A DNA stretch of 6,212 nucleotides from Pseudomonadota bacterium. GTDB taxonomy: Bacteria > Desulfobacterota > Desulfobulbia > Desulfobulbales > JAGXFP01. The notes under the pieces were generated by a model that was given only the letters and a program-made list of their open reading frames with translations, had not been told where the DNA came from and ran no database searches. The stretch covers positions 1 through 6,212 of the forward strand of contig DAOVJK010000188.1 of the NCBI GenBank assembly GCA_030673265.1, written 5' to 3'. This document shows, in pieces, positions 1 through 4,386 of this stretch (positions are counted from its first letter, which is position 1; every line of letters starts with the position of its first letter). A program made the translations under genes and the position numbers.

Positions 1-419
1 ATGATATCCCACCATTCGATGGTATGACTCTTTTCCTTGGTGGGATTGACGGGCAGAGTCGGGCTTTGCTCTTGGCTGGCGGCTGGTCTTGGCGTTAGTT
101 TTGGTGTGAACTGTTGTGGGGGAGCGGTATCGGCAAATATCTCGAAATCCAATTCAGGGCTTTCTGCCGGCTTAACAGTTGTCGGAGGTGGGCTGGGTTT
201 TTTGATGGGCTGCGGCGGGACAGTAGCAGAAGCGTTCTTTTTTGGAGCTTGGCTTTTCAGCCTTTTTTCAAGAGTTGCAAGGCGGTCTTCCATCACCATT
301 ATTTTTGTTAGCAGAAAGGCGATAGCACCACCGATTAAGCCACCCAGGATAAAACTGTTTCTCATGGAAAAGAAAACTGCGCCGATAACCATTCCAATAA
401 CAGTAGCTATAGATATCAT
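1..419 (-). CDS. N-terminal part of a membrane-anchored, proline-rich protein (possibly DUF2339-like), cut by the window edge
   Basis: An open minus-strand frame begins at ATG 419-417 and stays open for 139 codons to the left edge, so the gene is 3'-partial here. Visible features, in order: two Gly/Ile-rich hydrophobic stretches (about residues 1-17 and 22-38) likely to be membrane segments; a short heptad-like stretch (about 43-56, VMEDRLATLEKRLKS) suggesting a coiled coil; and a long Pro/Lys/Thr/Gln-rich linker (about 58-130). It ends in IEWWDI at the edge. Membrane helices, a short coiled coil, a Pro-rich linker and then a Trp-containing segment recall the start of large DUF2339 multi-pass membrane proteins of unknown function, but the defining part is missing. 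An in-frame TAA lies seven codons upstream, so this ATG is the only good start. The Shine-Dalgarno is poor (a G-run about 5 nt upstream). The gene being real is fairly sure; the family is a guess. Confidence 0.6.
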   Translation of the reverse strand, partial: MISIATVIGMVIGAVFFSMRNSFILGGLIGGAIAFLLTKIMVMEDRLATLEKRLKSQAPKKNASATVPPQPIKKPSPPPTTVKPAESPELDFEIFADTAPPQQFTPKLTPRPAASQEQSPTLPVNPTKEKSHTIEWWDI

Positions 420-459
420 GATTGCCCCCCCGAACAGTTAAGAAAATACTGGACACATC

Positions 460-487
460 AGCATAACTTGTCTGTTGGGCGTGTCAA
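460..487 (-). promoter_or_regulatory. Sigma-70-type promoter for the left-edge membrane protein gene
   Basis: Read on the minus strand, a perfect -35 box TTGACA (487-482) is followed by a 16-nt spacer and TATGCT (465-460, four of six matches to TATAAT). Transcription would start near 453, giving a leader of roughly 34 nt before the ATG at 419. The position directly upstream of a gene with no other promoter candidate supports the call. It is a pattern match only. Confidence 0.55.
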
Positions 488-611
488 TTGTTTTGGGAGG
501 GATTATAGAAAGAAAGAAGGGGCTTGCTATTGCACATTTTCAGTGTGGATCTGGGGGACGAATGGAAATGATCTTGTCTGTCGTAATTTCATAAGAAGGA
601 AATGTCGGTCG

Positions 612-642
612 AAAAGAGGCTGTGGGGTTTGGAGGCCTCTTT
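612..642 (-). terminator. Weak hairpin, possible terminator of the BtrH-like operon
   Basis: An 8-bp perfect inverted repeat (613-620 AAAGAGGC, 635-642 GCCTCTTT) encloses a 14-nt loop. On the minus strand the second arm ends in four T residues before CGACC. It lies about 150 nt downstream of the 790 stop codon and before the next gene's promoter, the right place for an operon terminator. The T-tract is short and the loop large, so it would be weak. The structure is nearly symmetric and could act on either strand or be chance. Confidence 0.35.
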
Positions 643-789
643 ACGCGAAGTTTTTGGTGGGAGAAAATGTTTTGAGAGCCAACGATAAGTCCCAAGTAAA
701 AATGCGGCAAGATCTGCTCCCAGGCACTTTCGAGAAATTTGAGCGATAGGCCAGACTGAGCAGGATTTCTTTATAAAGAGGTGTGGCTG

Positions 790-1794
790 TTATTCAACAA
801 CCGCCCCAGCCAGGTCCCTATACAGCTCTTCTTCCTGGGCGGCAATATCCATCAGGATTTTGGCCATGGCCGGAAAGCTGTCCTCTGTTCCGGCGCGGCC
901 CTTACAGTTCCGGGCCGCCCTGACGGCTAACTCTCGCCAGCGGTCACCGATCGAGGTCATCCTTGCGGAGAATGCAATGAAACGGTCATCATTGAGATGG
1001 GTGGCCGCCTCTTGCAGAAAGGCAGCGTAGATGAAGCGAAAACCTGCGCCTCCGGTGCCGATCTCCTCCTGCATCCGGATCAATTGGCCGAGGTGCAGCA
1101 GGGCATTATCCTCACCCAGTTTGGCGGGCCATCTTTCCAGTCGTTTGGCCAGAAAGCGGATGCCGGAAATACCGATGATCGGCAGGGGGTACTTGAGCAT
1201 GGCCTTGGTGACGGTCCTGATCCCGTTCTTGATCGCGTTCGGTAAATCAACCTGGGCCGGGACTTCGCTCAGGCAGTACATTTTCCCTTTGGGGGCCAGG
1301 GCCCCTTTGGCGAAACGGGCCTTCCGTAGATCATCGGCCCTGCAAATCACCGGTTCCGGGAAGACCGGATCGCTGATCAGATAGCTGTCGCCCTTCTTGC
1401 CGAAGACCACCAGATTGTGCATGTTGAAATGAAAGCGGTAGGCATCCGGAAAATAGGGGAGCCACCAGGCCCCGGTCTGCAAACCAACCGGTATGCCCTT
1501 GGCAATGGTCTCATCCAGAATATCCATGGCGAGCTGCTGGTCGCGAAACTTTCTGGTCTCAATTTTGATGCCCAGTTCCTTGGTGACCCTTTTAAAGATG
1601 GAGCCGGCGGCGACCCGGAAAGTGGTCAGCGGCAGATGGTTCAACCTGATAAAAGGTATGTATCCGAAGAATAGCCCGGCTCCAATGCCGAAGGTCATGG
1701 CTTCGCTCATCTCGACCCCGTAATGGGAGATCAGACCGGCAGTGGCGCCGTTTTCGCAGTGGGCGGACTGGTGATGCGTATAATCTATTTTCAT
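790..1794 (-). CDS. BtrH N-terminal-domain protein (C39/papain-fold acyltransferase or peptidase-like), with DUF4872-like C-terminus
   Basis: A 334-aa cytoplasmic-looking protein. Residues about 12-150 match the BtrH_N pattern: HCENGA near the start (Cys13), then a Gly-rich stretch SEAMTFGIGAGLFFGYIPF (30-48), the segment MHNLVVFG (His126) and LISDP (Asp142). Cys13, His126 and Asp142 fit a Cys-His-Asp triad. The C-terminal half (about 180-330) is helical and charged, as in the DUF4872 region that usually follows. In butirosin biosynthesis BtrH transfers an acyl side chain from an acyl carrier protein to an aminoglycoside amine. Here no carrier protein or aminoglycoside genes are seen, so the substrate is unknown. 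The start is preceded by AGGA at 5 nt, and only one base separates it from the upstream gene's TAG, so the two are almost certainly co-transcribed and translationally coupled. The domain call is firm; the function is not. Confidence 0.85.
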   Translation of the reverse strand: MKIDYTHHQSAHCENGATAGLISHYGVEMSEAMTFGIGAGLFFGYIPFIRLNHLPLTTFRVAAGSIFKRVTKELGIKIETRKFRDQQLAMDILDETIAKGIPVGLQTGAWWLPYFPDAYRFHFNMHNLVVFGKKGDSYLISDPVFPEPVICRADDLRKARFAKGALAPKGKMYCLSEVPAQVDLPNAIKNGIRTVTKAMLKYPLPIIGISGIRFLAKRLERWPAKLGEDNALLHLGQLIRMQEEIGTGGAGFRFIYAAFLQEAATHLNDDRFIAFSARMTSIGDRWRELAVRAARNCKGRAGTEDSFPAMAKILMDIAAQEEELYRDLAGAVVE

Positions 1795-1795
1795 G

Positions 1796-2227
1796 CTATT
1801 CCTGATCCTGACCTGGGATTCTTAATTTTTCTACCAGCGATATGTCCTGCAGTTGCTCCTCCGTCACTTTGAGCAGACTAGCATAGCGGTTAAGCATATT
1901 CGAATTCAATTTTTTAAATATTTGCGGTTTAAGGTGCCGCTTGACCCGCCAGCGCATGATTCCCATATACTGGGCCAGCAGGCCGATATCCATCTGATTC
2001 CGGGCCATGTGGTAGGCCAATGGGGAGACCTCGTTATTCAGCACCTGGCAGCGGGCTGTTTCAATCTGCTCGGCAATCACTTCCCAGGCCTGATAGTTGG
2101 AGATGTTTTTCGGCTCCCAGCCGGCGCTGGGCACCATGACGTAATCACCGTTACCATTAACCGCGTAGGTGACTTCTTTCAGGCCGTCGGCAATTCCCTG
2201 ATCCTGCGGGACTTCTTCTTTAAGCAT
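1796..2227 (-). CDS. Unrecognised 143-aa protein with helix-turn-helix-like C-terminal half, partner of the BtrH-like gene
   Basis: I do not recognise a named family. Residues 1-65 contain a short strand-rich stretch (about 19-40, with GDYVMVPSAGWEPKN) and then a helix. Residues about 68-128 look like an XRE-type helix-turn-helix: SPLAYHMARNQMDIGLLAQY, then a basic segment RWRVKRHLKP (92-101), then a two-helix tail NRYASLLKVTEEQLQDI (113-129). The last part resembles the 'L.RYA..L.VT.EQL' end of Cro/C1-type folds. No signal peptide or membrane segment. It is the first gene of a two-gene operon with the BtrH-like gene (1-nt gap), so it may regulate the pair or assist the enzyme. The Shine-Dalgarno is weak (CAGAGA before the ATG), and no other in-frame start was found just upstream. 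DNA binding is inferred from pattern only; the fold could instead be used for protein contacts. Confidence 0.7.
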   Translation of the reverse strand: MLKEEVPQDQGIADGLKEVTYAVNGNGDYVMVPSAGWEPKNISNYQAWEVIAEQIETARCQVLNNEVSPLAYHMARNQMDIGLLAQYMGIMRWRVKRHLKPQIFKKLNSNMLNRYASLLKVTEEQLQDISLVEKLRIPGQDQE

Positions 2228-2272
2228 CTTATTCTCTGTAAGTGGGCCATTATTGGTATCGTTCTGGAACGG

Positions 2273-2302
2273 ATTTAATGAATATCATTATTAGCATGTC
2301 AA
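2273..2302 (-). promoter_or_regulatory. Sigma-70-type promoter of the HTH-like/BtrH-like operon
   Basis: On the minus strand a perfect TTGACA (2302-2297) is followed, after an 18-nt spacer, by TTAAAT (2278-2273, four of six matches). Transcription would begin near 2266, about 39 nt before the ATG at 2227. It is the best candidate in the AT-rich upstream region, but AT-rich DNA gives chance matches easily. Confidence 0.45.
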
Positions 2303-2480
2303 TATATTCAAATACCAGACAAATTACCAATCAGATTTGCTGTGGTGGGTTTTTTCTTTTAAAAAAGACGGGGCGCGATATATGAAGCCCAGGATGGAAC
2401 TGGTTGTTTAAATCTGTTTGTCAACGCCAGAGCGCAAGAGATGTTTTTTCGGGGTAAGATTTTTTCGTGCGAGTTTGAAG

Positions 2481-2642
2481 TTACCTGAAAAGAAGAATTA
2501 GTATGTTTGGGAGAGAGGATGTTAGGTTGGGGTTGCTACTTTTATAATTAAGCTGTGAATAGTATTTAGTGAAAATAAAGCCCCATTTTTTACACTTAGT
2601 ATTATCTCCTTTTTGCTCGTGATTACATTTGGGACAATTCAT
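2481..2642 (-). CDS. Small 53-aa zinc-ribbon protein or truncated remnant (fourth ligand replaced by Trp)
   Basis: The frame starts at ATG 2642-2640 with AAGG 9 nt upstream and ends at TAA 2483-2481. The N-terminus, MNCPKCNHEQ, then KCKKWGFIFTKYY at 16-28, follows the common zinc-ribbon layout CPxC...CxxCG(I/F)IFxKY found at the start of many small or membrane proteins, especially in delta-type Proteobacteria. Cys3, Cys6 and Cys17 are present, but position 20, normally Cys, is Trp (codon TGG, one base from TGT or TGC). After residue 30 the sequence becomes Ser/Asn/Leu-rich without a clear domain, where family members usually continue into a longer protein. It is therefore more likely a truncated, decaying gene than a functional one, although a three-ligand or partner-dependent site cannot be excluded. 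Its ATG overlaps the stop of the frame upstream (ATGA), a pattern typical of coupled genes. Confidence 0.5.
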   Translation of the reverse strand: MNCPKCNHEQKGDNTKCKKWGFIFTKYYSQLNYKSSNPNLTSSLPNILILLFR

Positions 2643-2809
2643 AATAAAATGCCTTGAGAGATGATCATTTTAAGAAGCCGAACTGCATGATTATATGGGA
2701 TCCCACAATTGCACTGTAGGCACTGCAATTTTCTGGTAGCAGGGTACAATTTGTGCCTTTCTGGCAGGGCTTAACCGTCAGTTTCCCATTCAAGATGATG
2801 ACTTAACAT
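2639..2809 (-). pseudogene. Possible broken small cysteine-motif gene with in-frame TAA
   Basis: On the minus strand a 57-codon frame from ATG 2809-2807 to TGA 2641-2639 is interrupted only by TAA at codon 13 (2773-2771). The part after the stop reads like a protein: basic and aromatic residues, then a Cys cluster QCLQCNCGIPY (29-39: Cys30, Cys33, Cys35), then an amphipathic stretch AVRLLKMIISQ (42-52). No good ribosome binding site precedes the ATG, and no ATG follows the TAA until codon 48. The TGA overlaps the ATG of the zinc-ribbon frame downstream. I do not recognise the family. It may be a small zinc-binding protein inactivated by a nonsense change, or simply a lucky frame in AT-rich DNA. 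Confidence is low. Confidence 0.3.
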
Positions 2810-2854
2810 AAGTTATGCGGAAAAATTAAAGATGGGCCATTTTTTATGATGTAT

Positions 2855-2882
2855 TTGCTAATAATGATTGTTAATTTATACT
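2855..2882 (+). promoter_or_regulatory. Candidate promoter of the PilZ gene
   Basis: TTGCTA (2855-2860, four of six -35 matches), a 16-nt spacer and TATACT (2877-2882, five of six -10 matches) lie about 57 nt before the PilZ start codon. Transcription would start near 2889, giving a leader of about 50 nt. The surrounding DNA is very AT-rich, so chance similarity is possible. Confidence 0.4.
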
Positions 2883-2938
2883 GGGTAATTTTTTTTAGAT
2901 TGAGAAGTAATTAATAAAAGATATTTGGTTAGTTCATT

Positions 2939-3418
2939 ATGTCTGATAAAGAAAAAACGGCATGGGACCGGATTTCCTCAATTGATCTTGAGATAGATGA
3001 GGGCAACTCAGAGGCAATGAAGCCACATTGTGACCGCAAATATCCCCGGACGGACCTTGTCTCCCTGAATAAAGTCCTTGATGAAAATTTGTCGTACTTG
3101 CCGGTCAAGATGGTCACCACAACCAGCGGCCAATGTAAAGGCATGATCCTTGATATCAGTGAAGATGGATGTCGAATAGCTGTTCCTGTCCAGTTGAAAG
3201 AGGGAGAGTTGGCAAAGGTCGGTTTTATTGTCAAAAAGCGTACAATCATCTCCACGGCAGTCGTTAGATGGGTATTACCGCAAAAAAACTTTGACTTTGA
3301 TTTAGTCGGTATGAAATTTCAGGGGATGCCGGATGATGCCAAAGAGTTTCTCCGGGCTATCAGTGCAGTTGCCATGCTGGATATTGTGGAAATAGAGAAA
3401 ATGAAACAAGTTTTATGA
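2939..3418 (+). CDS. PilZ-domain protein (cyclic di-GMP receptor)
   Basis: A 159-aa stand-alone PilZ protein. It carries both c-di-GMP-binding motifs: RxxxR at 33-37 (RKYPR) and DxSxxG at 72-77 (DISEDG), followed by the usual beta-barrel strands (GCRIAVPVQLKEGE, VKKRTIISTAVVRW, FDFDLVGMKFQGM) and a C-terminal helix (131-157). Such proteins bind c-di-GMP and pass the signal to motility, polysaccharide or other targets. The partner here is unknown, and no flagellar or cyclase gene is adjacent. The first 26 residues are an acidic extension without a domain. The gap between the two motifs (about 34 residues) contains an extra segment (about 41-55). The start at 2939 has no clear Shine-Dalgarno and follows an in-frame TAG by two codons. 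Met27, just before the domain, is an alternative start. No membrane segment or signal peptide. Confidence 0.9.
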   Translation: MSDKEKTAWDRISSIDLEIDEGNSEAMKPHCDRKYPRTDLVSLNKVLDENLSYLPVKMVTTTSGQCKGMILDISEDGCRIAVPVQLKEGELAKVGFIVKKRTIISTAVVRWVLPQKNFDFDLVGMKFQGMPDDAKEFLRAISAVAMLDIVEIEKMKQVL

Positions 3419-3447
3419 TAACGATCACACCCTCTAACTGGGCAACA

Positions 3448-3475
3448 TTGAAAACATTTACTGAACTGCTTTAAT
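3448..3475 (+). promoter_or_regulatory. Candidate promoter of the cyclophilin gene
   Basis: TTGAAA (3448-3453) and TTTAAT (3470-3475), each matching five of six consensus bases, are separated by 16 nt. Transcription would begin near 3482, leaving a long leader of roughly 220 nt. A second pair closer to the gene (TTGACG at 3618-3623 and TATTAT at 3646-3651) has a 22-nt spacer, too long for a normal sigma-70 promoter. Confidence 0.35.
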
Positions 3476-3690
3476 TTCGAACAATCTTTCTGAGTAAAGT
3501 CAACCCCTGCCAATCCTCAGTATGAAGTCTGTTTCAGCCTTGAGATCCTCAGCCCTTTAATGAAAAAATAGAATTTTGAGCTGAATTCCCGCAGGGCACA
3601 CGAGTTAGTTAGATGATTTGACGGCTTGATTTTCAATGAAACCGGTATTATCTTCTTTTCCTCTGAAAAATCGTAAAAAACTTAATTTCT

Positions 3691-3696
3691 AAGGAG
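3691..3696 (+). promoter_or_regulatory. Strong ribosome binding site of the cyclophilin gene
   Basis: AAGGAG lies 6 nt before the ATG at 3703. It is the strongest Shine-Dalgarno in the window and fixes the start of the cyclophilin gene. It contrasts with the weak sites of most other genes here and suggests high translation. Confidence 0.8.
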
Positions 3697-3702
3697 ATAT
3701 AG

Positions 3703-4221
3703 ATGAGTGACCAGAATGAATTGACAGCAGTTTTTGACACCGGCAAAGGCAAGATCAGGGTTAAATTGTTTGCCGATCGGGTGCCCTATACCATCGCCAA
3801 CTTTGTTAATCTGGCTAATCGGGGTTTCTATAATGACCGCAATTTCCATCGGGTAATTGCCGACTTCATGATCCAGGGCGGTTGCCCTAACGGTAATGGC
3901 ATGGGAGGTCCCGGCTATACATTTGCCGATGAGTTTGATTCGGAGTTACGTCACGATAAGCCAGGCATTCTTTCCATGGCCAATGCCGGCCCTAATACCA
4001 ACGGTAGCCAGTTTTTCATTACCCATGTTCCTACCGCCTGGTTGGACGGCAAGCATTCAGTCTTTGGTGAGGTCGAGTCTGATAGTGATATGGCTGTGGT
4101 TAACGCCATTGCCCAGAGCGATGCCCTTGTTTCGGTAAGTATCGAAGGAGATGCCTCTGCCTTGTTGGAAAAATGCGCGGACAAGGTTGCCGAGTGGAAC
4201 AAGGTCTTAGATAACGCGTAA
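3703..4221 (+). CDS. ppiB: Cytoplasmic cyclophilin-type peptidyl-prolyl cis-trans isomerase
   Basis: A 172-aa protein of the usual bacterial cyclophilin length, with no signal peptide, so probably cytoplasmic (PpiB-like). It catalyses cis-trans isomerisation of X-Pro bonds during protein folding. All classical active-site positions are visible: FHRVIADFMIQGG (Arg50, Phe55, Gln58), the ANAGPNTNGSQFFIT block (Asn94, Gln103, Phe105) and WLDGKHSVFG (Trp113, Leu114, His118), equivalent to human CypA Arg55, Phe60, Gln63, Asn102, Gln111, Phe113, Trp121, Leu122 and His126. Trp at 113, as in cyclosporin-sensitive cyclophilins, is worth noting because some bacterial enzymes have Phe there. The C-terminal 30 residues extend the fold with a helix. 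The start is fixed by AAGGAG 6 nt upstream. The gene converges with ygiQ and is probably terminated by the hairpin at 4396-4428. The gene symbol is by family; orthology to E. coli ppiB was not tested. Confidence 0.95.
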   Translation: MSDQNELTAVFDTGKGKIRVKLFADRVPYTIANFVNLANRGFYNDRNFHRVIADFMIQGGCPNGNGMGGPGYTFADEFDSELRHDKPGILSMANAGPNTNGSQFFITHVPTAWLDGKHSVFGEVESDSDMAVVNAIAQSDALVSVSIEGDASALLEKCADKVAEWNKVLDNA

Positions 4222-4386
4222 CTATCCAGCAGCATCCCACCTGCACGCGAGCAGAGCGCCTGACATAGCAAACTATAGTCAATCGCTCAGTTCACGCACA
4301 TCTGGGGAACTGCTGAACAGTTACGGGCTGGTATTTGGTCACGGTTTTGTTTTGGCCTGAATAGTTACTGAAAGAACACCGATACT

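Larger units (their letters stand above)
420..789. other. Intergenic stretch with no supported gene
   Basis: These 370 bases separate the end of the BtrH-like gene from the start of the left-edge membrane gene, both on the minus strand. I see a promoter (460-487) and a hairpin (612-642) but no credible gene. The longest plus-strand frame needs a TTG start, has no ribosome binding site and does not read like a protein. Minus-strand frames are about 20 codons or shorter. No tRNA-like structure was noticed. Confidence 0.5.
2228..2938. other. AT-rich spacer of about 700 bases with decayed small frames
   Basis: This divergent spacer between the leftward BtrH-like operon and the rightward PilZ gene has no intact long gene. 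It contains a promoter at each end (2273-2302 minus, 2855-2882 plus) and two small minus-strand frames (2481-2642 and 2639-2809) described separately. Between 2303 and 2480 I see only AT-rich sequence with poly-T/poly-A tracts (about 2350-2367) and no coding frame I would defend. No terminal inverted repeats or target duplications marking an insertion sequence were noticed. Confidence 0.5.
3419..3702. other. Spacer/leader between the PilZ and cyclophilin genes
   Basis: These 284 bases contain no supported gene. A promoter-like pair sits near the left end (3448-3475) and the ribosome binding site of the cyclophilin gene at the right end. No intrinsic terminator was found after the PilZ stop, so read-through into the cyclophilin gene is possible. 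A 12-codon frame starting at 3522 lacks a ribosome binding site and is not supported. Confidence 0.45.

Noticed and set aside
37..441. Plus-strand frame of 134 codons opposite the left-edge gene
   Set aside because: Gly/Ser/Val-rich antisense of the membrane protein frame. The minus-strand frame has a promoter, membrane helices and a coiled coil, so it is the real one.
468..749. Plus-strand 93-codon frame in the left spacer
   Set aside because: It needs a TTG start, lacks a ribosome binding site, overlaps the minus-strand promoter and hairpin, and has an irregular Cys/Arg-rich composition with no recognisable motif.
1853..2278. Plus-strand 141-codon frame opposite the HTH-like gene
   Set aside because: It lies antisense to a gene with operon spacing, and its sequence lacks recognisable domains. 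It is a mirror effect of the coding strand's codon use.
2350..2367. Poly-T then poly-A tract as a possible terminator
   Set aside because: The pairing would be only A-T over a short loop, with no GC stem, and no gene nearby on either strand clearly needs it.
2278..2385. Plus-strand 35-codon frame in the spacer
   Set aside because: It overlaps the putative minus-strand promoter, has no clear ribosome binding site and no recognisable features.
2761..2780. TGGCAG-like sequence as a sigma-54 promoter
   Set aside because: The -24 half is partial and the -12 TTGC element is missing at the required spacing.
3618..3651. TTGACG and TATTAT as the cyclophilin promoter
   Set aside because: The 22-nt spacer is too long for a normal sigma-70 promoter.
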